Of a stretch of 64,000 bases of DNA, positions 1 to 12,400 are shown one piece after another. The position numbers and the translations under genes are program-made. The notes below the pieces were generated by a model, which was given only the letters and a program-made list of their open reading frames with translations, did not search any database and had not been told where the DNA came from. Within the stretch, counting starts at the first letter, position 1; each line of letters starts with the position of its first letter. The stretch comes from Torreya grandis (Eukaryota > Streptophyta > Pinopsida > Cupressales > Taxaceae): the NCBI GenBank assembly GCA_037957365.1, contig JARHVA010000224.1, forward strand, positions 3,383,501-3,447,500. The letters are read 5' to 3'.

Positions 1-435
1 ATATTGAAGGCATCAAGGAGTGGCGAGAGAGGAGAAAACAACTACTGATGCAAGAGCCTAGGATGAATCATGCAGCGTCCTCGATACACAAACTACGCTC
101 TGTGCTCGCCATGAATACAAGGCTTGGAAAGCACGACAAAAAATGCCTCTTCTTGCACCGTTATATGTATTCCAGTTTTGAAAACAAGTTGCATGAAATG
201 CGACATGAAAAATAACATAACAGAGGTGTACAACATATAGAGAGAGCACGGTTGAATGAGAGTACGGTTAGAGCTGTACAACCTGCACAATAAGAGTTTT
301 GAAAAAAAATGCAGAAAATCTCCCAAAAAAGAATGCACAGCCAGCACAACAAAAATCTAACCAAACCAAATACCAACTATAGTTAAATTCATAGACATAT
401 TGAGAAATGGCTCTTTGGAGACCGCTCGGATACCA
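1..435 (-). mobile_element. Copia-like element: 5' internal leader fragment, copy A
   Basis: Read on the minus strand, this is the stretch just inside a copia-type LTR. It opens with a primer-binding-site relative, TGGTATCCGAGC (plus positions 424-435), one or two changes from the initiator-Met tRNA site TGGTATCAGAGC. It continues as an AT-rich leader with no convincing gag. The window cuts it at base 1. The same sequence recurs at 26217-26637 and 37350-37788. It is an inert remnant; orientation is inferred from the primer site. Confidence 0.55.
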
Positions 436-829
436 TGTTGGAGTGCTCAATGCACTCACCTAGGGTCTTTTCAAGAGTGCATTACCACAGAGGAAAACAT
501 GAAGGAATTTCACACAACAAAACAATGCTATCTATTACTAATAAATAGATTACAATTGAATAAACTCTTCACATATCTCTTCACCTTCTTGACATACAAA
601 TACACTCCAAGAGTGTCAATAAATAGGAAGAGTAAGAGGTGAGCATAGGATAAGCAAGTGGCCCTCCCACTAGGTGAGTGGTGAGACCATTGTCTCCCAC
701 TAAGGATTGAATGGTGAGGCCATTGTCCCCAATTGAGGATCCAGTATGGCCCACTAAGAACTATGAACATGTATACACAAGATTAGTCTTAATCAAGCCC
801 TAATCGAGTTTAACTAGACTACTCTAACA
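436..829 (-). mobile_element. Copia-like LTR (394 bp), copy A
   Basis: The plus strand reads TGTTGGAG at the left end and CTCTAACA at the right, an 8-bp terminal inverted repeat with one mismatch. The adjacent primer site at 424-435 sets the orientation as minus. The minus-strand end contains a run resembling the R-U5 of plant copia LTRs. Only one LTR is present in each block, so the element is either a partial copy or was truncated before the block was duplicated. Copies at 26638-27031 and 37789-38182 are also exactly 394 bp. Confidence 0.6.
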
Positions 830-1117
830 TGAGTCACTCAGATCTGGAATTGACTATTTGTGCACATAGGGTCGCTAATGTTAGGTTGGGGTGAAAACAT
901 TGACATAACTAACTCAAGGCTGAGATTATTATCCTAGGTTGTTATGAGGCTATGTGACCATATAGTCTACTACATCTACCTGAAAAAGCTCTGTATGTGT
1001 GATCCTAATGTCTGGTTGTGTACGAAACTATATAAATCATTCTCCTTCTCCTAGAAACCATAGGTTCACTTGTGAAGGGACACAACCTAAAATGATATGG
1101 GAAGTTTAATGGGATGA
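830..1117. other. Spacer between copia-like LTR and LTR array, copy A
   Basis: This non-coding spacer lies between the copia-like LTR and the large LTR array. It is repeated in blocks B and C. It includes a TATA-like run near 1028. The last five bases before the array (GATGA, 1113-1117) may be one half of the array's target duplication. I see no gene. Confidence 0.5.
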
Positions 1118-3295
1118 TGATACAGGAGAATCATCCACCAGGATGTATATAAGGTATTGTCACATGTCTTAGAGGTCTTAAGAAGTTATTTTAGTCAGAA
1201 TAAGCTTTACTTGAGGCATTAAATATGTGTCTTAGGTCTTTTAGGGACTTTGGAGAGTTTCCCTCTAAAACTCCAAATTTGAAAATTCATAGGTTTGTGA
1301 AAATATGAATAAAAGTTATTTTACAAGGCTTGTAATGAGTTAGAAAGGGTGTGTCAGTAGTCTAGGGATGTAGCTAGGTGTCTTAAAAGGTTTCTAGAAG
1401 TCATAGTCATTTGGAAAATCTCAATTAAATAAAATGTAACAAATTACTATTCACAAAAGGTCATTTACTATATAGTCTTGAGTAGTTGAGGGAGAATCTC
1501 AACCAAACTTGGAAACTCCAAGCTTTGGAAAAGATCTAACAACCTGATCAGGGTCAAATCTACCCAAAAAGAGATGCTCAAGACCTTTAAAAAGTCATAA
1601 AAAGATCAACTTTTCATCGTTGTAGAGAGGAATGATAGTTTGCAGTCTAGAACATGGTTTTTTAATTATTGAAATGCACATTTCTTGTCAATAAAAGACA
1701 CATTTGGATTTAATTTTGTGTAATCATATTGTTTATACATGAATGAATGTGAATCATTCTAATTTGGATTGAATTTATGCACAAATTATAGTTTGTCTCG
1801 TTAAAACTCCTTCATACCGTATTTTCTATGAATATGTAGTCACTACAATCAGTTGATTCACGTGTAAACCTATGCATGAATTGAGTTTGAGGATTGGAAT
1901 AGTTGAATGGATTTTCAAGTGTCACTTTAAAGTATTGTAATGTTTCAAAATGTCTCAAGATTTATGAGTAATAAATTTTAAGATCTCAACTTCTACACAC
2001 AGTCAAAACCTAGCGTAGGGGTTTTGATATAAAAGACCTCTAACTTGGAAAATAACTAGTCAAACTCATTAAAATATTAAGGTAAGTTGCCAAAGAAGGT
2101 TTATAAGGTGTTCCAATAGGTTTTAATTCAAAACTCACCTTACGATTATTTTGATAAAGGACTATGTTCTATGTTTTCTATAGATTATCACCAAGAAGGA
2201 CAGAGGAAGTGCAATTTGACTTTGATTATTTTATGATTAGACTCCAAAGTCTACATGAAGATGTGTTAGAATTTTGAGATCATTAAATAATGTTTAAATG
2301 GTTGATATAAGTCATTTGGTAGTGAAATTAAATCAAATCTCTTAAATAAGACATATTAGACTTGTGTATACCTAAAAAGTGAATTTAGAATTGTGTTCAA
2401 ATATTGATGAAACCAATACAAACATTGGTTTCATCCTCAATAAATGATCTAATTTTTTTGAATAATGTATTTATAAGGTACTGAGTCGGGTTAATAAAGA
2501 GAGTACTTTTTCAAGGTCAATTAGGCCTTCTCATTGTCCCACTGGTAGAATTAAGATGGTGTCAAGTTTCCTTGGTTTGTGGTGACCTAGTTGGTATTTT
2601 GAGTCTCCTTAAACACCTATAAGGGACCACTGTGATTATTTTGAGCTCTTTTTATTATTTTTGAATAAAAACATTCCTTGAATATTTAGGTAGAGGGGAC
2701 TGTGTATATGATTGTTTTAAGTCTTCATTAGGATAAGGTAAAATTGAGATATTTAGGGTTGTGTTGCTTGGGAATTGAAGTCTTGACCTTCTAAAAAAAA
2801 GTAAATGTTGTGGTTTACCAATATATATTTTTCAAAAGAGAATTTTTTCACATTGAAGATTAGTTGCAGACCTTAAGAGGTAAAATTAGGCCTAATAGTT
2901 TTATTTGCAAGCTAAGTTGTCATTTGAGTTGTAACATTGAATTGCCTCATGAGTAAAGAAGTTTGAATGAAAAACATATAGAAGACCTATCTAGTATTTT
3001 TGAAAAGGAAATGTATTTTTATTTTAGGTATTTTTAAAGTATAAATGATAGTGATTGGAGCTAAGTACTTGAGTTAAGACTATTAGGGGTGTTTTATTCA
3101 AAGTTTAAAGATTTAAGAAAGTGAAAGATAGTGATAAAAATTAAGGTGATTAGTATTTCTAGACAAATACTCAAAATAATTTTATGATAACCAAGAATAT
3201 ATAATCAAGTGCAGATGGAGATCCATTTTCAAGTTAATCAAACAATTATTGAAATAGATGATAAAAGAGTAAGTGGACCACTTACCATAACATCA
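1118..3295 (+). repeat. LTR 1 of array A
   Basis: Spans 2178 bp, starting TGATACAGG and ending ACATCA, directly before a primer site. It contains TATATAAGG near its start, a second TATA-like motif GATATAAAAGAC near 2028 and a perfect hairpin at 2406-2435. It shares LTR1-specific variants with the first LTRs of B and C, for example TATACC where LTR2 and LTR3 have TATGCC. Confidence 0.8.
2406..2435. promoter_or_regulatory. Conserved LTR hairpin, array A LTR1
   Basis: A perfect 12-bp inverted repeat, GATGAAACCAAT and ATTGGTTTCATC, separated by a 6-base loop. The same hairpin lies about 1.29 kb into the other LTRs: 6002-6031, 9728-9757, 31435-31464, 35162-35191, 39739-39768 and 43436-43465. The stem is intact in all of these while the loop varies. 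Its role is unknown; a structured leader or a packaging or dimerisation signal is conceivable. Confidence 0.7.
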
Positions 3296-4711
3296 ATTGG
3301 TATCAGAGCTCAGAAGATCTGAGCTAAAAAATAAGATAAATATGATAATATTGTTTATAATAAGGAGATTTAAAAGATCAGAGGTTGAAGACCCTAATGG
3401 AGGAAAAATTGGTAGCTATTCAAATGTACATGCAATTAATATTTGATGTTTTATTTGAAGTAAATATTGTGAAATTATGAAATTTCTTGAATTTTGGAAA
3501 GAGAAAAAGATAAAGGAATGTCTCATACCCCATTAGGACTTGAGGAGAAGATAGAGAGCTTAGTGAAGCTCAAGATTAACAACATAATGTTCTAGAGATG
3601 GTGAACTAAGGTGAAATAAAATTAGAGCAAGCAACCAAGGTATTTGTGATTTGTTTTGGTTATTCTACATTTGTTTGAGTTTGTGCAAACCATTGACTCA
3701 AGGAGAGGCTCAATGAAGCCATTGAAAAGGATGAAAAGACTAAGGTACTAAAGACCTAGGTGAGGACCTAAGGAGACCTAAAGATCAGGGTGCAAAAGAC
3801 TTGGGTGAGGATCTTCATGAATGAGTGATGGATTAGATGAAGAAATAGAGTTAAGGAAAGAGAGAGACTTCTAGGAAGAGATATAGATAATGAAGCAAGT
3901 TTTGGTAAATTTTTAGCAATGGGGGTATGTTTTTAATAAGGTAGCCAAGTGGCTAGTAAAATAGATTGTTGAAAGGATAAGAAAGTAAAAAGAGAAAATG
4001 AGTCTGAGAAAATAGTTAAGTGTGTTGGTGATTGCAAAAAATGAGGTTTGTTTTGAGGAAACCAAGTTTTGTGAAGAACAACAAGTATAAGATGAAGGAA
4101 AAATTTGTTTTTGTTTATATAATGGTGTTGATTTTGATGAATCAATATGTTTTTCAGTTTTAGATCTTGAAAAATATAGTTTAAAGGAGGTAAAAATTAT
4201 GATAGTCAGTGAAGAAGAACAATTGCTAAGCCTATTTAAAGGATTAAACAATTAGTATTTGAGAGATGAAGTGTTCGACTCTTTGTTTGTCAATGAGAAT
4301 CCAAAATAGTTGGAAGAGGAGATAAGAGCATTAGAGAATGATTTAAATAGAGAAATAGTGGGAAGTGAATAATAAACACCTAATCTGGTGAGTGAAGAGA
4401 TAAAAAGTGAAGAAGAAGGGACAAAAATTTAAGATGGGACTCAAAAGTCTCAATATTTTATATTTGACTATTGGTTGAGTTGTAGTTGTGGAGGTTTAAT
4501 AGTCACAAAGAAAAATCTTGAGGGAGTTCAAATGAAAGAATAATAAGAAAAGATCCTAATCTTTGAGGACAAAATGAAGAAAAAGTACAATTCAAGGAAG
4601 AAGACTACAAAAAAGAAGAAAAATATAGCAAATAATGTACCAATGTAATATAACTGGAGGAAGAAGAAGAAACATTTAATTTGGAGCTCAAATTTATTTA
4701 CATGCGGAATC
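3296..4711 (+). mobile_element. Internal region 1 of array A
   Basis: It begins two bases after the LTR with TGGTATCAGAGCTC (3298-3311), a complete match to the plant initiator-Met primer-binding site. The left half is AT-rich leader. The right part, from about 4030, reads as one decayed frame ending with residues NPMEEHHALGCM just before and into the next LTR. About 70 bp present in copy B is missing near 4030. No known domain. Confidence 0.75.
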
Positions 4712-6893
4712 CGATGGAGGAACATCATGCACTAGGATGTATGTAAGGTCTTGTAAATTATCTTATAGGTCTTAAGAAGTTATTTCAATCATAATAGGCC
4801 TTACTTGAGGCATTATAATTATGTCTTAGGTCTTTTAGGGACTTTGGAGAGTTTCCCCCCAAAACTCCAAATTTGAAAATTTAAATGTTTGTAAATATAT
4901 GAATAAATATTATTGTATAAGGATTTCAATGAGTTATAAAGGGTGTGATAGAAGTCTATTTATGTAACTAGGTGTCATATAAGGTTCCTAGAAGTCATAG
5001 TCATCTAGAAAATCTCAAATAAAGCAAATATAACAAAGTACTATTCATAAAAGGTCATTTTCTATCTTAGTCTTGAGTAGTTGAGGGAGAATCTCAACCA
5101 AATTGGACACTCCAAGCTTAGGAGAAGATCCAAAAACCTGATCAGGGTCAAATCTACCCAGAAGGATACACTCAAGACCATAAAAAAGTCATGAAAATAT
5201 CAACTTTTCATTGTTGTATAGAGGAATGATAGTTTGCAGTCTAAAATAGGGTCTTGTAAGTATTGAAATGCAAATTTATTGTGAATAAAAGACATATTTG
5301 GATTGAAATTATTGTAATAATATTTTTTATACATGAACTAATATGAATCATTCTAATTTGGATTGAATTTATGCATAAATTGTAGTTTATCTCATTAAAA
5401 CTCCTTCATACCCTATTTTCTATGAATATATAATCACTAAAGTCATTTGATTCACATGTAAACATATGCAGAAATTGAGTTTGAGGATTGGAATAGTTGA
5501 AGGTGTTTTTCAAGAGTCTCTTAAAAGTATTGAAATTTTTCAAAATGTCTCAGGCTTTATGAACAATAAATTTGAAGCTCTCAGCTTCCACACACATAGT
5601 CAAACCCTAACACAAGGGTTTTGATATATAAAAAAATATAACTTGGAAAATAACTAGTAAAATCATTAAAATATTGAGGTAAGTTTCCATAGAATGTTTA
5701 TAATTTGTTCCAATAGGTTTCAATTCAAAACTCACCTCTTGATTTTTTTGATAGAGGACTGTGTTTTGTGTTTTTTGTAGGTTATCATCAAGAAGGACAT
5801 AGAAAGTGAAATTTAACTTTGATTACTTTGTTATTGGACTCCAAACTCTAAATGAAGATGTGTTATAATTTTCAGATCATTATATAAAATTTAAATAGTT
5901 AATATAATTCATTTTTAGTGAAACTAAGTCAAATCTCTCAAAGAAGACAAATTAGACTTGTGTATGCCTAAAAAGTGAATTTAGAATTGTGTTCAAATAT
6001 TGATGAAACCAATACAAAGATTGGTTTCATCCTAAAGAGATGATATGAAAATTTTGAATAAGTTATTTATAATTAATTTATTTGGGTTAATAAGGAGAGT
6101 ACTTTTTCAAGTTCAATTAGACATTCTCACAGTTTTGCTAGCAGAATTAAGATAATGTCAAGTTTCCTTGGTTTGTGGTGACCTAGTTGGTATTTTGAGT
6201 CTGTGTAAATACCTATAAGGGACCATTATGATTATTTTTGGATATTTATATTATTTTTGAATCAAAAAATTATTTAAATTATCAAATATAGGGGACTATG
6301 TATATGATTGTTGTAAGTCTTCATTGGGATAAGGTAGAATTGAGAGATTTGGAAATGTGTTGCTTGGGAATTGAAGTCTTGACATTTTAAAAATGTGTAT
6401 ATGTTGTGGTTTACCAATATAGAATTGTTAAAATAGAAAATTTTCACCTTGAATAATAGTTTTAGACCTTAAGAGGCAGAACTAGGCCTAATAGGCATAT
6501 TTTCAAGCTAAGTTGTCATTTGAGTTGTAACGTTGAATTGTTGCACGAGTAAAGAAGTTTTAATGAAAAACATATAGAAGACCTACCTAGTATTGTTCAA
6601 AAGGAAGTGTATTTATTATTATATAGATTGCTTAAAGATAAATCATAGTAATTGGAGTTAAGTGGTTGATTTAAGACCATTAGGGGTGTTTTATTCAAAG
6701 TATAGAGATTTAAGCAAGTGAAAGATAATGACAGAAAGTAAGGTGATTAGTCTCTCTAAAACAATAATCAAAAGAGTTGTGTGATAACCAAGAAGAGATA
6801 ATCAAGTGCAGGAGAATATAAATTTTGAAAGCTAATCAAATAATTGTTAAAGTAGATGATGAAAGAGTAAGTGGACCACTTACCATGACATCA
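4712..6893 (+). repeat. LTR 2 of array A
   Basis: Spans 2182 bp. The start reads CGATGGAGG (ancestrally TGATGCAGG, judging from the copy at 30147) and the end is ACATCA. The hairpin at 6002-6031 is intact. It is most similar to the second LTRs of B and C. Confidence 0.8.
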
Positions 6894-8435
6894 AGTGGTA
6901 TAAGAGCTCAAAAGATATGAGCTAAAAAAGCAGACAAAGAGGATTAAATTGTTTATATTAAGGAGATTTAAAATATCAGAGCTTGAAGACCCTACTTGAG
7001 GAAAATTTGGCAACTATTCAAAGGTACATGCAATTAATATTTGATGTTTTATTTGAAGTAAATATTATGAAATTATGAAATTTATTGAATTTTGGAAAGA
7101 AAATAGGATAAATGGAAGTGTCATATCCGATTAAGGCTTGAAGAGAAGATAGAGAGCTTAGTGAAGCTCAAGAGTAAGACCAAAATGATTCTCTAGAGAT
7201 GATGAACCAAGGTGAAATAAAATTGGAGGAAGTAAATAAGGTATTTGTGATTTATTTTGCTTATTCTTCATTTATTGAAGTTGTTGCAAACCATTGACTC
7301 AAGGAGAGGCTCAATGAAGCCATTGAACATGACCAAAAGACTAGGGTGAAAATACCTAGGTGAGGACCTAAGGAGACCAAAATACCAAGGTGAAAAAGAC
7401 TTGGGTGAGGATCTTCAAGAAGGAGTAATGGATCAGATGAAGAAAAAGAGAGAGTTAAGGAAAGAGAGAGATTGTCGAGAAGAGATAGAGATAATGAAGC
7501 AAATATTGGTAATTTTATAGCAGAGATTAGAATATTCAATTCAGAATCATTAGGGATATGTGTTTAAGAAGGTATCCAAGTTTCTAGTAAAATAGATTGT
7601 TAAAAGGAGAAGAAATCAAAAAGATAAAAAGAGTTTGAGAAAAAAATTAAGGATGTTGGTAAGGCAATCTAAAGAAGAGAAAAAGGAGGTAAACAAGCCT
7701 CAAATTTTTAATTTTAACAATTTATTTGAGTGTGTACTTGCATAACAATAGGTACGTTTTGAGGAAACCATGTTTTGTGAAGAAAAATAGGTACAAGATG
7801 AAGGTAAAAGTTATTTTTGTTTGGATAATGGTGTTTATTTTTATGAATCAGTATGTTTTTCAATATTAGATCATGAAAAAGATAGAGTAAATTAGGTAAC
7901 AATTATGATAATCAGTGCATAAGAATAGTTGTTCAGCATATTTGAAGGATTAAACAAGGAATATTTGAGAGATGAAGTGTCTGATTCTTTGTTTGTCTAT
8001 GAGAGTCTAGAATAGTATGAAAAGGAGATAAAAGCATTAGAGAATGATTTAAATAGATAAATAATAGGAAGTGAAGAAGAAACACCTGATTCAGTGAGTG
8101 AAGATAGAAAAACTGAAGAATGATGGCCAAAAATGAAAGATATGACTTAAAAGTCTTAATGATTTTTATCTGACTATTGGTTGAGTTATATTTGTGTAGG
8201 TTTAGCAATCAAGGAGGAGAAAATTGAATCAAAATAAAATATTGAGGGAGTTCAAATGGAAGAAGAAAAAGGAAATATCCTCATGTTAGAGGACAAAGTG
8301 AATAACAAGTACAAGTCAAGGAAAAAGACTATAGAAAAGAATAAGAATATAGAAAAGAACGTACCAATGCAATACAAGTAGAGGAAGAAGAAGAAACATT
8401 TGAGTTAAAGCTCAAATTTATTTACCTAGGGAATT
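6894..8435 (+). mobile_element. Internal region 2 of array A
   Basis: The primer site is TGGTATAAGAGCTC (6896), with the C-to-A change shared by the second internal region of B. From about 7665 a single frame runs to about 8380 with no frameshift but many TAA/TAG stops. Recognisable segments include EGLNKEYLRDEVSDSLF, KALENDLNR and YKSRKKTIEKNKN. The product is highly charged. No family recognised. Confidence 0.75.
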
Positions 8436-10457
8436 TGATGAAGGAACATCATCAACCAAGATATATATAAGGTATTTTTATTTATATTAGAGGTCTTAAG
8501 AAGTTATTAAAGTCATAATAAGAATTAATTGAGGCATTATAAGTGTGTCTTAGGTCTTTTAGGGACTTTGGAGAGTTTCCCTCCAAAACTCCAAATTTGA
8601 AAATTTAAATGTTTATAAATATATGAATTAATGTTATTGTACACATATTGTAATGAGTTAGAAAAGGTGTATTAGTAGCCTAGGGATGTATCTAGGTGTC
8701 TTAAAAGGTTTATATAAGTCATAGTCATTTGGAAAATATCAAACAAAACAAATGTAACAAAGTATTATTCATAAAAGGTCATTTACTATCTCAGTCTTGA
8801 GTTGTTGAGGGAGAATCTCAACCAAATTTGGACACTCCAAGCTTGGGGGAATCTCAAACAAACTGATCAGGGTTGAATATACCCATAACGAGACACTCAA
8901 GACATTTAAAAAGCCATAAAAGATCAACTTTTCATCATTGTAGAGAGGAATGAAAGTCTACAGTATAAAATAGGGTTTTGCAAGTATTGAAATGCAAATT
9001 TATTGTCAATAAAAGACATATATGTCTTGAATTTTGTGTAATCATATTTTTTATACATGAATGAATGTGAATCATTATAATTTGGATTGATTTTATGCAT
9101 AAATTATAGTTTATCTCATTAAAACTCTTTCATACCTTGTTTTCTATGAATGTACAATCACTGCAGTCATTTGATTCATGTGTAAAGCTATGTATGAATT
9201 GATTTTGAGGATTGAAATAGTAGAATGGGTTTTTAAAGAGTCTAATGAAAGTATTGTAATGTATCAAAACATCTCAAGATTTATGAACAACAAATTTGAA
9301 GCTCTCAATTTTTGCCAACATGGTCAAACCCTAGAGCAAGGATTTTGATATAAAAAGACATGTAACTTGGAAAATAACTGGTCAAACTCATTCAAATATT
9401 TAGGGAAGTTGTCACATAAGGTTTATAAGGTGTTACAATAGGTTTTAATTCTAAACTCACCTTGTGATTCTTTTGATAGAGGACTATGTTATGTGTTTTC
9501 TGTAGGTTATCATCGAGAAGGACAAAGAAAGCAAATTTTGATTTTAATTACTTTGTAATTGGAATCCAAACTCTACATGAAGATGTGTTAGCATTTTGAG
9601 ATAATTAAATAAGTTTTAAATAGCTTATATAAGTCATTTGGTAGTGAACCTAAGATAAATCTCTCAAAGAAAACAAATTAGACTTGTGTATGCCTAAAAA
9701 GTGAATTTAGAATTATGTTCAAATATTGATGAAACCAATACAAAAATTGGTTTCATCCTCAATAGATGATCTAAAAAATTTGAATAAGGTATTTATAAGT
9801 TATTGAGTTAGGTTAATAAATAGAGTACTTTTTAAAGGTCAATTACACCTTCTCACAGTCCTGCTGGCATAATTAAGATAGTGTCAAGTTTCGTTGGTTT
9901 TTGGTGAACTAGCTAGTATTTTGAGTCTATGTAAACACCTATAAGGGACCATTATGATTACTTTGATATATTTTTATTATTTTTGAATAAAAATATTCCT
10001 TAAATCTTCATGTATAGGGGAATGTGTATATGATTGTTGTAAGTCTTCATTGGGATAAGGCAAAATTCAGAGATTTAGGATTGTGTTGCTTGGGAATTGA
10101 AGCCTTGACCTTATAAAAAATTGTATATGTTGTGGTTTACCAATATAGAGGTGAAACTTTAAAAAACATGCATATTTACAAGCTAAGTTGTCATATGAGT
10201 TGTAATGTTAAATTGCGTCATGTGTAAAGAATTTTGAATGGAAAACATATATAAGACATATCTAGTATTGTTCAAAAGGAAGTGTATTTTTTGTTTTATG
10301 GATTGCTTAAAGATAAATCACACTAATTGGATATAAGTACTTGATTTAAGACCATTATGGGTGTTTTATTCATATTACAGAGATTTAAGCAAGTGAAAGA
10401 TAGTGATAGAAAGTAAGGTGGTTAGTCTCTTTAGACCAATACTCAAAATAGTTTTGT
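8436..10457 (+). repeat. LTR 3 of array A, 3'-truncated
   Basis: Starts TGATGAAGG and loses its last roughly 110 bp; unrelated sequence follows at 10458. It also lacks about 55 bp near 10150 that copy B keeps (near 35585). The hairpin at 9728-9757 is intact. Confidence 0.75.
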
Positions 10458-11690
10458 CAATCAACACATTTTAAAAAAAATATTTACTAAAATTTCTTCT
10501 AAAACACAAATAAATTTGTTAAATATACTAAAATATACAAATATTAGGAGTAACTTTTGTGTTTTTAGATTGAAATCATTTTTAATATATGTATTTTATA
10601 AATTAAAAAATAAAATTTCTTAAAAAATCACTTTGTTTGCGATGACAAATGATTAATTGGGGTTACTTATCTACCACATAAGAAGGCATTCATTTTTTTG
10701 GGGGTCCAAAAGGAGTTTGTAATGTTTGAAATTATTTGTTAAAAATTAAAGGAAAGCCATCATTTATTTGTATCAGTATTAGTTACAATATTTAAGATTA
10801 TCAAATGGTTATAGTTTAATTAGTCAAGAAGAAGGTTCGTTACATTATTTAGAGGTAAGTTTGGTTCGATCTTAATAAAAATCACATAATTAAAAAGAGT
10901 ACAACCAATATATTTTATAATCTATTATTGTTGTTACAAAAATCTTATTTGTACATTATAATGATATGTTGTGATTAATACAAATAATTTATTTTTTCAT
11001 TAAACAAAATATATTTTAGAATTTTAATACTCTCTAAATCTATAGTAGGATAATCATAATATAAAATATTAGGCGAAAAGAGCTAATAATTGAATAGATA
11101 GCAATACTTGAGATGGTTATGAATAGTAAAATAGATGAGAGTTAAATATATTTGACTAAAAAGTAGATGTATAATTTACATGTGATTATATAATTTAAAT
11201 TAAATATTAACTCACATCAACTAATTATATGATAACACATCATCTTCATAAATATAAAACACTTATATGGAGAATCTTGTATGGTGTCTTGATGGCCCAA
11301 CACTTGCCATCAACTTGATTTTTAAGCATATCATTTCCCTTGTTTAGTACGGAAAGCTGGTCAAGATGCTTCGCTGCTCTTTTCGTACGCAAACTATGTC
11401 TGCTCATTCTACGCTATCTGTTTTATTTGTTTATATTCTTTTGATTTTCTTCAATCACCTTTAATGCAGTACATGGTCCGACTCTATTTGCATAAGTGAA
11501 ATAATTGACAATCTCAGAGGAGAACTCGGAAAATTACACGGAAGCTACTTAATGCACGATATTGGTTAATTAATGAACACGGATTCCCAGATTAGTTTGG
11601 AAGAGTATGTAAAATTTAATATATTTAAGCATGTCATCGTGTAACTTATTATTAAAAATAGATTTATTCAATGACTCTTTAAATGTGTAG
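10458..11690. other. AT-rich DNA, no gene seen
   Basis: Begins exactly where the third LTR of array A breaks off. Very AT-rich, with no open frame of note and no recognisable element ends. Confidence 0.5.
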
Positions 11691-11697
11691 TACAACC

Positions 11698-12393
11698 TGT
11701 CACGGGGCCAGCTCTCCGGAGTTGGTTGGGCGATGCAGCATTGCTTGTTTCAACTCAAATCCCTTGTTACGATGGGATCTTACAAAAACTACGGACTATG
11801 TTTTCAGTGTTTACTTGCGCAAGTTCACTCACAAATACAGTGGACAACAATTTGTATAAAGAAAGGATTAGCAGCGGAAAGAAAAATACACACTTGCAAA
11901 GATCGGGAAATCGACTCAACACACATGAGCATTCACACAATGCAAGAGAACTGAGAGTAATGTGTATTTTATTAACTGTTCAGGGCAATCCGGTCCAAAG
12001 CACAATAAACGGGCCAACTGGGCAACATACACAACAACCACCGAGTCGGGCTCAGCAGATAATACTCGGAACCACTCGAGTGATTACAATGAACAATTCC
12101 CTCCTCAGATTTGATTACTCTCTGCCTAGAACAAACCCACCCTTGCTTCATGAAATCTGAGGCCAACAGAGCTGCTCACAAACCCCTGCACGATGCTTGC
12201 ACGGATACGTGCCCACAGTCCACATAAACTTGGCACTGATACACCAACTTCACAATGATTCGCTTTTCACCACTTTGACAGTTCAGACTTGCATTCACCC
12301 AAATCAATGTACAAAGAAAGCTCACCATTCGTTTGATCGAGACATACCAACTCTGTAAATGTAGTTAGGGATGTTGCAGCAACACATCCCTCA
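11698..12393 (+). mobile_element. Possible solo LTR (about 696 bp)
   Basis: Starts TGTCACGGGGCC, a start like those of many plant gypsy LTRs, and ends CCCTCA, giving TG...CA. It is flanked by a 7-bp direct repeat TACAACC (11691-11697 and 12394-12400). Its GC content is clearly higher than the surroundings. A 7-bp duplication is longer than the usual 5 bp, and no primer site or polypurine tract is adjacent, so this is tentative. Open frames inside (for example 11726-12160) match nothing I know. Confidence 0.35.
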
Positions 12394-12400
12394 TACAACC

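Larger units (their letters stand above)
1118..10457 (+). mobile_element. Tandem LTR array (LTR-int-LTR-int-LTR), copy A, right-truncated
   Basis: A large non-autonomous LTR retrotransposon in an unusual five-part arrangement: three direct LTRs of about 2.18 kb separated by two internal regions of about 1.4-1.5 kb. Each internal region opens with an initiator-Met primer site, so each LTR-internal pair looks like a retroelement unit. No reverse transcriptase, integrase or protease is recognisable, so it must have moved using proteins made elsewhere (LARD-like). Copy A stops inside the third LTR at 10457, where similarity to B (near 35942) ends abruptly. LTR starts are placed by the TGATG...CATCA termini and are good to a few bases. 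Confidence 0.8.

Noticed and set aside
2075..2190. A conserved intron in the array LTRs (GTAAGT donor, TTTTCTGTAG-type acceptor)
   Set aside because: Donor-like and acceptor-like sites exist in first and second LTRs, but the third LTRs read GGGAAGTT and lose the donor, so there is no sign the site is maintained.
7665..8435. Alternative genetic code (TAA/TAG read as Gln)
   Set aside because: TGA also occurs in the frame, some stops align with Glu rather than Gln, and decay by substitution explains them more simply.
11726..12160. A 144-residue plus-strand gene
   Set aside because: It lies in the possible solo LTR, resembles no family I know, and overlaps other open frames of similar quality.
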